64,000 nt of DNA from the NCBI RefSeq assembly GCF_001723305.1, contig NZ_LPWF01000037.1:1-64000 (forward strand), in the 5' to 3' direction. A program made the translations under genes and the position numbers. The notes beneath the pieces were generated by a model. It did not search any database, had not been told where the DNA came from, and saw nothing but the letters and a program-made list of their open reading frames with translations. The DNA comes from Methyloceanibacter superfactus (GTDB lineage Bacteria; Pseudomonadota; Alphaproteobacteria; Rhizobiales; Methyloligellaceae). This document shows positions 48,207 through 58,071 of this stretch, in pieces. Positions within the stretch are counted from its first letter, which is position 1. Every line of letters begins with the position of its first letter.

Positions 48207-49005
48207 GCGGCCCCGCGAGCGGCAAAGCCGCACCACTTCTGAGCACCGCTTCGGCTTCTGCCGTGTAGGCGCCGCCGGGTTCATGCAAGACGAGCCCCCG
48301 CAGCAGCCGCGAACCGGCACGGCTGCCTTTGCGGCCCTGGACGATGATGCGCGTGGCCGGCTCGTCGGCTTTGGGAAAGAGCGGGAACACCGCCACATCG
48401 CCGAACCGGCCCTCAAGCTGGCCGAGAAGCTCGCCCAGATAGTCGGCCCGGTGGATCAGGGTCAGCCGGCCCTTCGGCGCGGCCATGGTGGTGAGAAACC
48501 GCACCCATTTGGCCAGTTCTCCGTGCGCCATGACATGGGCCACCGCACGTGACGGCTCCGGCGCCGCGCGCACCGCGCCCTGGGCATAAAAGGGTGGATT
48601 GGCAATGACATGGTCGTAGCTTTCACGCACGAGACCCGCCGCACGCAGGGCCTTGGCGGGCGCGGTGACATCGGCCTCGATGGCGGTGAACCGGCCGGCA
48701 AGACCGTTCTTCGCGGCATTGTCTTGGGCAAGAGCGGATAGCGCCGGGTCGATCTCGACGGCCGTCACGGTAAGCTCCGGCACTCGGGAAAGAAGACAGA
48801 GCCCCGCGACACCGACCCCAGAGCCCGCCTCGAGCACAGTTTCGCCAGCGCCGGCCGGCACCGCCGCGGCCAGAAACACCGCATCGCTGCCGGCGCGGTG
48901 GCCGGCGCGCGGTTGCACAACCGTCAGCCGTCCGCCGAGGAAATCGTCGGCCGTGGCGCCCGCACCCCCTGGGGCGCTAGCTTTTTTCTTTGTCGGTGAT
49001 GTCAT
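48175..49005 (-). CDS. trmN6: tRNA1(Val) (adenine-N6)-methyltransferase-like protein (TrmN6)
   Basis: A 276-residue class I SAM methyltransferase. SAM motif: VLEAGSGVGVAGLCLL near residue 58; catalytic NPPF in HVIANPPFYAQG near 138. These match the TrmN6/YfiC group that modifies A37 of tRNA1(Val). The N terminus has a Lys/Ala-rich extension. It overlaps the upstream DUF2007 gene by 29 bases. Confidence 0.88.
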   Translation of the reverse strand: MTSPTKKKASAPGGAGATADDFLGGRLTVVQPRAGHRAGSDAVFLAAAVPAGAGETVLEAGSGVGVAGLCLLSRVPELTVTAVEIDPALSALAQDNAAKNGLAGRFTAIEADVTAPAKALRAAGLVRESYDHVIANPPFYAQGAVRAAPEPSRAVAHVMAHGELAKWVRFLTTMAAPKGRLTLIHRADYLGELLGQLEGRFGDVAVFPLFPKADEPATRIIVQGRKGSRAGSRLLRGLVLHEPGGAYTAEAEAVLRSGAALPLAGPQKKKGRRFGG

Positions 49006-49210
49006 GGCCGACGCCGGCCTCGGTCAGCAGGCTGCGCGCCTGATCCATGGAGTCTTCCTCAACCAACACGCGCCGGGGGAGGATCCCGATGGAACCCTCC
49101 ATCACGCTCATATTCGTATCGAGGACGATAAAGGCGATATCGGCTCCCTCCAGCAAGGCGCTGACAAATGACAGAAGCACGGGATCGTTCGTGCGCATCA
49201 GTTCCTTCAT
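48977..49210 (-). CDS. DUF2007-domain protein
   Basis: A 77-residue protein (MKELMRTNDPVLLSFVSALL, ADIAFIVLDTNMSVMEGSIG, RRVLVEEDSMDQARSLL). The fold resembles small signal-transducing-like DUF2007 proteins. It precedes and overlaps trmN6, a pairing I recall as common in Hyphomicrobiales. Divergent from ispB. Confidence 0.85.
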   Translation of the reverse strand: MKELMRTNDPVLLSFVSALLEGADIAFIVLDTNMSVMEGSIGILPRRVLVEEDSMDQARSLLTEAGVGHDITDKEKS

Positions 49211-49325
49211 CGTCTCACCTGCCTTTGTCGCAGGCCCAGGGGCCTGTCGCGCCTTGACCTTCGCCGCTCAGCCCCGACAATATCCCCGACACATAGCCTT
49301 TCCGGCACTGAAGGAGAACTGACCC

Positions 49326-50342
49326 TTGGGAGTCGTCGTCAAACTTTCCGGCAAGCGGGATTCGACTGCGAGCCTTGCGCCGCTTGTGGCGCTTGTCGAG
49401 GAGGACATGAGCCATGTCAACCGCATCATCCTCGACCGGGCTCGCTCGAATGTCGATCTGATTCCCGAGCTGGCTCGGCATCTGATCGATTCCGGCGGCA
49501 AGCGCCTGCGCCCCATGCTGACGCTGGCCGCGGCGAAGATGTGCGGCTATGGCGGCGACGGCCATATTCGGCTGGCGGCAAGCGTGGAGTTCATGCACAC
49601 CGCCACGCTGCTGCATGACGACGTGGTGGATGAGAGCAACCTGCGCCGGGGCAAGACCACCGCGCGGCTCCTTTGGGGCAACGAGGCGAGCGTGCTGGTC
49701 GGCGATTATCTGCTCGGTCAGGCCTTCAAGATGATGGTAGATGTCGGCTCGCTCGGAGCCTTGCGCATCCTGTCGGATGCGCGGGCGATCATCGCCGAGG
49801 GTGAGGTGATGCAACTCATCACCGCCAAGAATACCGAGACCACCGAAGACGATTATCTCGCCGTCATCGACGCTAAGACCGCGGCTCTGTTCTCCGCGGC
49901 GGCCGAGGTCGGCGCGGTCATCGCCGAACGCCCGAAGTCGGAGGCCGCGGCATTGCGCTCCTACGGGCGCAATCTCGGCGTCGCCTTCCAGCTCGTGGAT
50001 GATGCACTCGACTATTCGGGAGAGTCGTCGACGCTCGGTAAGAGCACGGGAGACGATTTCCGCGAGGCAAGATCACCCTTCCCGTGGGTGCTGAGCTACC
50101 GGCGCGGCAACGCGGAGGAACGTGCCTTCTGGGAGCGCACCTTGAAAGAAGGCGATATCGGCGAGAACGATCTTGCCGAGGCGGTCGATTTGATCGCGCG
50201 GCATAATGCGCTCGCAGACACCATGGAGCGCGCCCGCCATTACGGGGCGATCGCCCGCGACGCGCTCGCCATTTTCCCGGACGGCGAGATCAAGTCCGCC
50301 CTGCTCGAGGCCATCGAGTTTTCGGTCGACCGGCCGTTCTAG
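49326..50342 (+). CDS. ispB: Polyprenyl diphosphate synthase (octaprenyl type)
   Basis: Adds isopentenyl units to allylic diphosphates to make the long isoprenoid tail of ubiquinone. The 338-residue protein has the first aspartate-rich motif in LLHDDVVDES near residue 95 and the second in LVDDALDYSG near 225, with GGKRLRPMLTLAAA. TTG 49326 is the likely start with GGAG upstream. It converges on ispE, with 3 bases between the genes. Confidence 0.93.
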   Translation: MGVVVKLSGKRDSTASLAPLVALVEEDMSHVNRIILDRARSNVDLIPELARHLIDSGGKRLRPMLTLAAAKMCGYGGDGHIRLAASVEFMHTATLLHDDVVDESNLRRGKTTARLLWGNEASVLVGDYLLGQAFKMMVDVGSLGALRILSDARAIIAEGEVMQLITAKNTETTEDDYLAVIDAKTAALFSAAAEVGAVIAERPKSEAAALRSYGRNLGVAFQLVDDALDYSGESSTLGKSTGDDFREARSPFPWVLSYRRGNAEERAFWERTLKEGDIGENDLAEAVDLIARHNALADTMERARHYGAIARDALAIFPDGEIKSALLEAIEFSVDRPF

Positions 50343-50345
50343 GTC

Positions 50346-51224
50346 TCAACCAATCTTGGGATCGCCGAGCGTACTGGCGGTGATCCACCAGTGGGGCTCG
50401 TTCTGCGCCAGGGCGGTGGCGGCGCGAAGCGCCTGGCGGGGGGTGGCGAACAGGGCAAAGCAGGTCGCCCCGCTGCCCGACATCCTGGCGAGACGCACGC
50501 CCTCCAACGCCCCGAGTGTTGCCAGCACGTTCCCAATTTCCGGCGCCAAGCGCGTGGCGGCGGCTTCGAGATCGTTGGCGCGCGCGGTCGCATATCCGAT
50601 CAGCTTCTCGAAATCGCTGGCAAAGTCGGGCGGCGGCGAGCTTCGCGGCGGGCTGGACAGCGGCGAGGCGTCAAGCGCGCCATAAACATCGGCGGTGGAG
50701 AGCTTCAAGCCGGGATTGGCAAGCACGACGCCACAAGCCGGGAAGCCTTGCACGGCGGTGACGATCTCGCCGCGTCCGGTAATCAGCGCCGGCTCGCTCC
50801 CGAGACAGACGGCCACATCGGAGCCGAGGCGCGGGGCAAGAGCGGCCAAGGCTGCGTCGCTCAGCACATCCGGATTGGCGCGGGCCATAAGCCGTAAGGC
50901 CGCCGCGGCGTCGGCCGAGCCGCCGCCGAGGCCCGCTGCGACCGGCAGCAACTTGACCAAACGGAAGCGTCCCAGGGCGAGTCCGGGCGCCACAATCTCG
51001 GTGGCGTCGGCCGCGCCGGCAATGAGATTGGCGCCATCGAGCGCCATGGCGAACGGACCTTCGACCGTGAGAGAGAACGCATCGTCTGGCTCGCGCTCCA
51101 CGGTGTCGCCGACGCCGGCGAAGGCGACCAGGCTTTCGAGCTCGTGAAAGCCGTCCTCCCGGCGGCCCAGCACCTGAAGTGTGAGATTGAGCTTGGCCCA
51201 GGCGATGTCCCGGAGCGCGTCTAT
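50346..51224 (-). CDS. ispE: 4-diphosphocytidyl-2-C-methyl-D-erythritol kinase
   Basis: GHMP kinase that phosphorylates CDP-methylerythritol in the MEP pathway. Signature motifs: AWAKLNLTLQVLGRREDGFHEL near the start, the ATP loop LPVAAGLGGGSADAAAAL near residue 95, and RMSGSGATCFALF near 250. The family similarity begins directly after the stop of the TPR gene, but the codon there is ATA (51222-51224) and no ATG, GTG or TTG lies within 50 bases in frame. Either an atypical start or a sequence error is involved. Coordinates therefore give the similarity-based start. Length about 292 residues. Confidence 0.9.
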   Translation of the reverse strand: MDALRDIAWAKLNLTLQVLGRREDGFHELESLVAFAGVGDTVEREPDDAFSLTVEGPFAMALDGANLIAGAADATEIVAPGLALGRFRLVKLLPVAAGLGGGSADAAAALRLMARANPDVLSDAALAALAPRLGSDVAVCLGSEPALITGRGEIVTAVQGFPACGVVLANPGLKLSTADVYGALDASPLSSPPRSSPPPDFASDFEKLIGYATARANDLEAAATRLAPEIGNVLATLGALEGVRLARMSGSGATCFALFATPRQALRAATALAQNEPHWWITASTLGDPKIG

Positions 51225-52988
51225 TGCGAGGTCTTCTGGTCCGCGTGGGAGGTGGTGCGATCCGCCGCCGCCTTGGTCTCGGCGGCATCCTCCAGCCCTG
51301 AAGCGATCTTCTTCTTCAGCGTTTCTTCCTGCTCGGGCTCGGGCTCCAGCGACATGGCCTGCTCCCACTGGTATTTCGCTTCGAGCGTGCGCCCGACGCG
51401 CCAATAGGCATCGCCGAGATGGTCGTTGATGATAGGATCGTCGGGGCGGAGCTCGACGGCGCGTTCCAGCTGCTCCACCGCTTCAGTCATGTTGCCGAGG
51501 CGGTAATAGGCCCAGCCCAGGCTGTCGACGTAATAGCCGTCATCCGGCTTCAGCTTCACGGCCTTGCGGATGTAATCCATGGCCTGCTTCAGATTGAGGC
51601 CCTGATCGACCCAGGAATAGCCGAGATAGTTCAGGATCAGCGATTCGTCGGGCGCCAGCTCCAGCGCTTGCTTGAAATCGGCTTCGGCGGCGGGCCAGTC
51701 CTTCAGCCGCTCGTTGCAGACGCCGCGCGAATAATAGAGCGCCCAATTCTCCTTGCCCGGCTTGTCGACGAGATCGACCGCGCGCGAGTAATACGCCCGG
51801 GCCTCCTCGTAACGCTCGTGAGAGCGCAGGATGTTGCCGAGCGCATCGAGGGGACGCATGTCCTTGGGGTCGCGCGCGATGAGCGTCTCGAGCAGCGCCT
51901 TGGCCTCGTCGACCTTCTCAAGCGAATTGAGGGCGAAGGCTTTCTGGATCTGCACATTGATCCAAAGGGGCGAGTCCTCGGGGATCTGGTCGAAGGCCGC
52001 GATCTCGGCATCGTATTTCTTGGCGCCCTCATAGGCTTCCGCCAGCGCCACATTGGCGAGCGGGAAATCGGGCCTCAGATTGAGCGCGAATTGCAGAAAG
52101 ACGATGCCCATGTCGAGGCCGCCTTCGCCCGCAAGCGCATCGCCGATGCCGTAGAATACCTCGCAAGACCTTCGGTAGGATTGGCCACCGTAAGGGGCGG
52201 GGTCTCGCCGTTCTCGATCTCCGCAAGCAGCGCCTCGGAAATCGGGTGCGGCGCCGTCTTGCCGATATGCGCCTTGATGATCTTCGTGGCCAGCTCCCGG
52301 TCGTTGGCGTTGACCGCGTGGCGCGCGTAGGCGTCGGCCACCCTGAGCGTGGTCGGGTTGTGCTTGAAGGCCTGGGCGTAAGCCTGGCCGGCCAGCCGAT
52401 GCCGCCCGGCGACGTCGGCGATCAAGGCGCGGTGATAGCGCTGATAATACTGAGCCCAATCGGCGCTGCTCAGGGTGTCGAGCGCGGCGAAAGCCTCGTT
52501 GTGCTTACCGTCGGCTTCCAGCACCCAGGCGCGGGCCAGCGTCGAGGTCAGATCGGCGATCGGGCCTTGCCGGGCAGCGGAGAAGCGCTCTTCGGCTTCC
52601 TTGTATTCGCCCTTCTTGAAGGCCTCGATGCCAAGGAGGAATTGCGCGATGCGATGGGACGGCTCGACCTTGACCAGGTCCTTGGCCAGCTCGATGGAGC
52701 GGTCCCAGCGGGCCGCCGCCGTCTCAAGCAAGAAGGCCTGTTCGAGGATGACTTCGTTCTCGGGGTCGCCGTCCAGAGCCTTGGAATAATACTCGGCCGC
52801 GGCGAGCGTATCGTGATTGCCGCGTGCCACCGGCCGGAAAGGTAGTTGCCAAGCAGTGTGCCAGTATCCGAAGCGCCGTTATCGGCCGGAATGACCTCCG
52901 AATAGGCGGCAGGCGCAACGAGAATGGCGGCAATGAGTAGAGACCTCCGCGCCCACTTGCGCAGAGACCCGCTTTCGGAAGTCATCAT
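51221..52988 (-). CDS. Tetratricopeptide-repeat exported protein (two frameshifts)
   Basis: Start ATG 52988 gives a signal peptide (SLLIAAILVAPAAYSEV) and GTLLGNYLSGR. Two single-G losses, near 52832 and 52164, connect three frames: VARGNHDTLAAAEYYSKALD, then a long run of TPR-like helices (AAARWDRSIELAKDLVKVEP, YAQAFKHNPTTL), then NPTEGLAEVFYGIGDALAG onward with further repeats (DDPIINDHLGDAYWRVGRTL). The joined product has about 588 residues and perhaps ten repeats. TPR proteins of this kind lie upstream of ispE in related genomes; role unknown, probably envelope complex assembly. Confidence 0.85.
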
Positions 52989-53140
52989 GTGCTCGGCTCG
53001 GCTATCCGCCGTCCCATTTGTTGGTTCGTTGGCCCCCGAGCAAGGGTAAGAGCTTTTCCAACCCCTGCAAACCATAAAGCTTTTGAAGGCTAATCGCGGC
53101 GCGTTTATGGCTCCCACGGCATGTTAACAGGCGAATTGCC

Positions 53141-54802
53141 CTACATATTTGCGTAGTTGGGCCCATCGCCGCCTTCGGGCGGCACCCAGGTGATGTTCTG
53201 GGCGGGATCCTTCACGTCGCAGGTTTTGCAGTGGACGCAGTTCTGCGCGTTGATCTGGAAGCGCACGGTGTCGCCCTCCTCGACCACCTCATAGACCGCC
53301 GCCGGGCAGTAGCGCTGCGCCGGCTCGGCGAACTCGGGCAGGTTCTGCTCGATGGGGATCGACGGATCGGTGAGCTTCAGATGGACCGGTTCGTCCTCGT
53401 CGTGATTGGTGTTTGACAGGAACACCGACGACAGAATGTCAAAGCTGAGCGCGTTGTCAGGCTTCGGATAGTCGATGGGCTTCGACTTCGCCGCCGGCCG
53501 CAAGCTCGCATAGTCGGCCTTCTTGTGCTTGAGCGTGTGGCCGAGGAACGGAAAGATCGTGTTGAGCCACATGTCGATGCCGCCCAGCATGACGCCGAGC
53601 CGCGTGCCGAAGCGCGACCAGAGCGGCTTAACGTTGCGAACCTTCTTGAGCTCCTTCGCCATCGAGCTCGTCTCCACGGCGCCGATATACTCCACCAGCG
53701 TGTCGCGGGAGCGGCCGGCTTGAATCGCCGCGTAAGCCGCCTCCGCCGCCATCATGCCGGAGAGCATGGCGTTGTGAGAGCCCTTGATGCGGGGCACGTT
53801 CATGAAGCCCGCCGCGCAACCGATCAACGCCGCACCTGGGAAAGCCAGTTGCGGCACCGCCTGCCAGCCGCCTTCGGTGAGCGCACGGGCGCCATAGGCG
53901 ATGCGCTTGCCGCCTTCGAGATGCTCGGCAATGCGCGGGTGCAGCTTCGAGCGCTGAAACTCCTTGAATGGATTGAGATAGGGATTGGCGTAGTCGAGAT
54001 GGACGACGAAGCCGACCGACACGAGGTTGTCGCCGAAATGGTAGAGGAACGAGCCGCCGCCGGTCTTGTCGTCGAGCGGCCAGCCCATGGTGTGCTGCAC
54101 GAGCCCGGGCTTATGCTTCTCGGCCGGGATCTCCCAAAGCTCTTTCAGACCGATGCCGAATTTCTGCGGGCCGCTGTCCTCGTCGAGATCGTACTTCCGG
54201 ATGAGCTGCTTCGACAGCGAGCCCCGGGCGCCTTCGGCGAGGAAGGTGTATTTGCCGAGCAGCGCGATGCCGGGCGTGTAGCTGTCCTTGCGGCTACCAT
54301 CCCGCGCGACGCCGAGATCGCCGGTGATGACGCCCTCGATCTCGCCGCCCGCGCCGATGATCGCTTCCGTCACGGAGATGCCGGGATAAATCTCGACGCC
54401 CAAGGCTTCGGCCTGCTCGCCGAGCCATTTGGTGAGGTTGCCCGAGGTGCCGGTGTAGCAGCCGTGATTGCTCATCAACGGCGGCATGAAGAGATTGGGG
54501 AGGCGGACATCGCCGGCCTCGCCGAGATAGTAGAAGCGGTCCTCGGTGACCGCGGTGGTGAGCGGCGCCCCTTGGTCGCGCCAGTCCGGAATGAGCTTGT
54601 CGAGGCCGACCGGATCGACAACCGCGCCCGACAGGATATGCGCGCCAACCTCGGAGCCCTTTTCCAGGACAACGACGGAGACTTCCTTGCCCTGCTCGGC
54701 GGCGAGCTGCTTCAGCCTGATCGCTGCGGCGAGACCCGCCGGCCCGGCACCGACGATCACCACATCGAACTCCATGGTTTCGCGTTCGACTTGGTCGTTC
54801 AA
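53141..54802 (-). CDS. Electron-transfer flavoprotein:ubiquinone oxidoreductase
   Basis: Passes electrons from ETF (fatty-acid and amino-acid oxidation) to ubiquinone at the inner membrane. The 553-residue protein has the FAD site EFDVVIVGAGPAGLAAAIRL, the ubiquinone-binding region around LIGCAAGFMNVPRIKGSHNA and the C-terminal 4Fe-4S cluster Cys in RYCPAAVYEV and NCVHCKTCDVKDP. TTG 54802 has AGGGAG upstream and gives the family-typical LNDQVERETMEFDVV; ATG 54775 is the alternative. Confidence 0.95.
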   Translation of the reverse strand: MNDQVERETMEFDVVIVGAGPAGLAAAIRLKQLAAEQGKEVSVVVLEKGSEVGAHILSGAVVDPVGLDKLIPDWRDQGAPLTTAVTEDRFYYLGEAGDVRLPNLFMPPLMSNHGCYTGTSGNLTKWLGEQAEALGVEIYPGISVTEAIIGAGGEIEGVITGDLGVARDGSRKDSYTPGIALLGKYTFLAEGARGSLSKQLIRKYDLDEDSGPQKFGIGLKELWEIPAEKHKPGLVQHTMGWPLDDKTGGGSFLYHFGDNLVSVGFVVHLDYANPYLNPFKEFQRSKLHPRIAEHLEGGKRIAYGARALTEGGWQAVPQLAFPGAALIGCAAGFMNVPRIKGSHNAMLSGMMAAEAAYAAIQAGRSRDTLVEYIGAVETSSMAKELKKVRNVKPLWSRFGTRLGVMLGGIDMWLNTIFPFLGHTLKHKKADYASLRPAAKSKPIDYPKPDNALSFDILSSVFLSNTNHDEDEPVHLKLTDPSIPIEQNLPEFAEPAQRYCPAAVYEVVEEGDTVRFQINAQNCVHCKTCDVKDPAQNITWVPPEGGDGPNYANM

Positions 54803-54969
54803 ACCAGCATGCTCCCTAATCAAATGGCGACCCTGCGGGCGCGGCAGGCCGCGGCCGCGCCAAGCCCGTTCCCGAGCCAATCGGTGATAAAGTCGCTTGA
54901 GCCCAGCGATACGTCATTGCCCGGCAGAACCGGGCAATGACAAATAGAGGATCAACACGGGCATCGCAA

Positions 54970-55808
54970 ATGACTGGAAGCCAAGCAAAAGCCGCCGCGA
55001 GCCTCCTCGCTGGTACGAGGCCATGGGCGTCGACGAGGCGATCGGCGATGAGCCGGTCGACCGCTTCGCCGCGGGGCCCGAAATGGCGGCCAAAGATAGG
55101 CCCCCCTTGGACCGGCCAGCTTTGGACAGGCCCGCCGTAGGCAGGTCGGCCAGAGAGGGTCCGGCGCCGACGCTCCGGCCGCGCCCCGCGTCCCCGGCTC
55201 CACCGGCGGCGGCGGCCTCGCCCGAGTCCCTGGAGGCGGCCAACACCCTGAGCGAGCTCGAGGCGCTGGTCGCCCAGTTCGAGGGCTGCGCCCTCAAGCG
55301 CACGGCGAAGAGCCTGTGTTTCTCCCGGGGCAACGCGGAAGCCCGCGTCATGCTGATCGGCGAAGCGCCGGGCCGCGACGAGGATCTGCAAGGCAAGCCC
55401 TTCGTCGGCCGGGCCGGCAAGCTGCTCGACCGCATGCTCGCCGCGATAGGGCTGTCGGAAGAGACCGTCTACATCACCAACACCATCTATTGGCGGCCGC
55501 CGGGCAATCGCACGCCAACACCGCAAGAGATCGGCGCCTGCGCCCCGTTCCTCGCCCGCCAGATCGAGTTGGTGCAGCCCGACATGCTGGTCCTGCTCGG
55601 CGGCGCGGCGGCCAAGCATATTCTCGGCGTGACCGAAGGCATCATGCGCTTGCGCGGCAAGTGGAAGATCTACAAGAGCGGCGACCGCGACATACCAACG
55701 CTTGCGACGCTGCATCCCGCCTATCTGCTCCGCAACCCGGAGGCCAAGCGCTATGTTTGGCGCGATCTCATGGCCATCAAGGCGAGACTGGAGGAAACAA
55801 AAGAATGA
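54970..55808 (+). CDS. Uracil-DNA glycosylase, family 4 type (frameshift near start)
   Basis: Removes uracil from DNA with an Fe-S-type UDG. From ATG 54970 the frame gives [14 protein letters not shown] and then a lost C near 55010 joins [18 protein letters not shown]. After a Pro/Ala-rich linker the UDG core follows: catalytic [37 protein letters not shown] and the [12 protein letters not shown] motif. The 3' end overlaps moaB (ATGA). Alternatively, GTG or ATG at 55023 could start a shorter protein. Confidence 0.9.
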
Positions 55809-56359
55809 ACCGCATCGACGAGAGCCGCCCCTTCATCCCCGTGCGCATCGCCGTGATGACGGTCTCGGACACACGCACGCCGAAGACCGACAAGTCGGGC
55901 CCCCTGCTGATCAGCATGCTCAAGGGCGCCGGCCATGAGCTCGCCGAGCATGCAGTGATCGTCGACGACGAGAAATCGATCCGCAAGCAGGTGAAGAAGT
56001 GGATCAAGGCGAAGGACATCGACGTGGTCATCACCACGGGCGGCACCGGCTTCACCGGACGCGACGTGACGCCCGAGGCGGTCCGTCCGCTGTTCGAGAA
56101 GGAGATCGACGGCTTCTCCGTGCTATTCCACATGCTCAGCTATCAGACGGTCGGCACCTCAACCGTGCAGTCCCGCGCCTGCGGCGGGCTCGCAAACGGC
56201 ACGATGATCTTCTGCATCCCGGGCTCGCCGGGCGCGTGCGAGGACGCCTGGACCGGCATCTTCAAATTCCAATTGGACAATCGCCACCGCCCCTGCTCGT
56301 TCATCGAGCTGATGCCGCGCCTCACCGAGAGCAAAAAGAAGAAAGCGAAGGCGGGCTAG
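55805..56359 (+). CDS. moaB: Molybdenum cofactor biosynthesis protein B
   Basis: A MogA/MoaB-family protein for molybdopterin synthesis, 184 residues. Motifs: AVMTVSDTRTPKTDKSG, TTGGTGFTGRDVTPEAV and IFCIPGSPGACEDAW. The Lys-rich C terminus (SKKKKAKAG) is an unusual tail. ATG 55805 overlaps the UDG stop (ATGA). No other mo-cofactor gene is in the window. Confidence 0.95.
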   Translation: MNRIDESRPFIPVRIAVMTVSDTRTPKTDKSGPLLISMLKGAGHELAEHAVIVDDEKSIRKQVKKWIKAKDIDVVITTGGTGFTGRDVTPEAVRPLFEKEIDGFSVLFHMLSYQTVGTSTVQSRACGGLANGTMIFCIPGSPGACEDAWTGIFKFQLDNRHRPCSFIELMPRLTESKKKKAKAG

Positions 56360-56398
56360 GGCGTCCCGTGGCCGAACAGGGATCGAAACTGCTGCCGT

Positions 56399-57329
56399 CT
56401 AGCAGGCGGTGGCGCGAGCGATGCCGTGCTGCGCCACGGTGTCCTTGGTCCGCAGATCGGGCGAAGCACCGGCCACCCGATTGCGCCCTTCTTCCTTGGC
56501 AATGTAGAGGGCGGCATCAGCACGGGCGAGAAGCTGGTCGATCGAGTCGCCGGGCTGCGACTCGCCGACGCCGATGCTCCAGGTCAGCGAGATTCGCCCC
56601 TTGCCGGTCTCCAACGGCCGGGCGGCGAGTTTCCGTCGCAGCCTTCGGCAATCTCCATAGCCTCCGCCAGCGAGTACTGCTCGAGCAGCAACGCGAACTC
56701 ATCGCCGCCGAGGCGGCCACTGATGGCTTCGTCGAACCGCGCGGCGTCGGCACAGGCGCGGATCGCTTCGTCGCCCGCGTCATGGCCGTAGGAATCGTTG
56801 ATCTGCTTGAAGTTGTCGATGTCGAGGAGAATGACAGACAAATGGCCATGCGCGGCGGTGCGGGCTCTCGCCTCGATCGCCTGCTCGAAGAATCCGCGGC
56901 GATTGCATAAGCCGGTCAAGGGATCGGTGGTCGCGAGCCGGATCAGTTCGCGCTGCATCGAGGCGATGCGTTCTGCAGCACGCAAGCGCGCATAGAGTTC
57001 TTCGGCGAGCGGCGGCTTGCCGATGAAGTCGTCGCGCCCGAGTCCAGCGCTTCAACCAGCGTCCGCTGGTCGTATTGCGAGGACATCATCAGAACGTAGA
57101 TCGGCCGCCGATGGGTGGCGATCAGCCGCGTTTCCCAGCACAGCTCGAGACCGGACATGTGCTGCAGCTCGGCGCTGGTAATCAGGGCATCGATGCGCAG
57201 GTCGATCTCGATTTGCCGCAGCGCCTCGCGCTCGTCGGCAAACGACACGACTTCATGGTCGCGCGCCTCGAGCATGCGGCTCACGATCAACCGCGTTGTT
57301 CTGCTCGGATCGACGAGTGCAATACGCAT
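56399..57329 (-). CDS. Receiver-GGDEF diguanylate cyclase (PleD-like, two frameshifts)
   Basis: ATG 57329 begins MRIALVDPSRTTRLIVSRML, a receiver-like domain (residues 1-125). A loss near 57036 joins DFIGKPPLAEELYARL, then a linker and the GGDEF domain (DPLTGLCNRRGFFEQAIEAR, DIDNFKQINDSYGHDAGDE, RLGGDEFALLLEQ), with the active-site GGDEF intact. A loss near 56640 joins RKLAARPLETGKGRISLTWS and IGVGESQPGD. The joined protein has about 310 residues. It makes cyclic di-GMP. A perfect TTAA-N7-TTAA lies 42 bases upstream. Confidence 0.87.
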
Positions 57330-57370
57330 GCTGTTGACTTCCTCCAACAGCCATCCGTAGGAAACTCCCC

Positions 57371-57385
57371 TTAAAGTTGACTTAA
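57371..57385 (-). promoter_or_regulatory. CtrA-like box upstream of receiver-GGDEF gene
   Basis: TTAA-AGTTGAC-TTAA (57371-57385) matches the TTAA-N7-TTAA core of the CtrA consensus on both strands. It sits 42-56 bases upstream of the 57329 start, in the 76-base gap between the preceding stop (57406) and the gene. In AT-poor DNA such a perfect spaced pair is uncommon. Binding by CtrA is inferred, not shown. Confidence 0.5.
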
Positions 57386-57405
57386 GCGACACCACAAGCA
57401 AATCG

Positions 57406-58071
57406 TTACCGACACGCGCGTTGCACCCGACATGTCACCAGACGCATCGCGGCCGCGCGCTCGCGGCGATAGCTGTCGGCGTTATCGATATCGCTAAGCG
57501 CATGCGCGTACGCGACTTTTTTTCCGCGCAAGTTCGCGGCGGTGGCGGCGAGCGCCGCGTCCGTCGACCACGGCACATGGGCGAAAGGCGCGAGCCGCGC
57601 GGGCGATCTTTTTAGGCCTACGAGCCAGAAGCCGCCGTCCTTCGCCGGGCCGAACACCGCATCGGCGCGGCCGAGCAGCGCGAAAGCGCGAGCGATATGC
57701 GCGGGGCGGATCGCCGGGATGTCGCTGCCGACAATGACGACCGGCCCCGGCGGCATGGAATCGAACAGGGTTTGCATGCGGGCGCCGAGATCGCCGGCGC
57801 CTTGGGCGATGCGCGCGACATTCGCGGGCGGCGGCCAATAGGCTGCGGTGCGTGCGGTGTCAGGTGTCACCGCAAGATAGGTGCGCCAGCGCGGATCGGC
57901 GCCGAGGCTGCGGAGCGTACGGAACAGTGTGGCGCGGTAGAAGCGCAGTGCCGCAGCCTCGCCGATGTCGCGCGCCAGACGGCTCTTGACCGAACCGGCG
58001 ATGGGCGCCTTGGCCATGACGACGAGACGAGGCGTGCATGCGATGCGACGCGGACGTGCCCAATTAGCCAT
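57406..58071 (-). CDS. TIGR04282-family glycosyltransferase (DUF2064, arsenosugar-type)
   Basis: A 221-residue nucleotidyl-transferase-like protein. The N terminus RLVVMAKAPIAGSVKSRLA, the central VVIVGSDIPAIRPAHI and FGPAKDGGFWLVGLKR match DUF2064/TIGR04282, named for arsenosugar biosynthesis. The ending is Arg-rich. It overlaps the next glycosyltransferase gene by 8 bases. No arsM or arsS is in the window, so the pathway link is only by family. Confidence 0.85.
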   Translation of the reverse strand: MANWARPRRIACTPRLVVMAKAPIAGSVKSRLARDIGEAAALRFYRATLFRTLRSLGADPRWRTYLAVTPDTARTAAYWPPPANVARIAQGAGDLGARMQTLFDSMPPGPVVIVGSDIPAIRPAHIARAFALLGRADAVFGPAKDGGFWLVGLKRSPARLAPFAHVPWSTDAALAATAANLRGKKVAYAHALSDIDNADSYRRERAAAMRLVTCRVQRACR

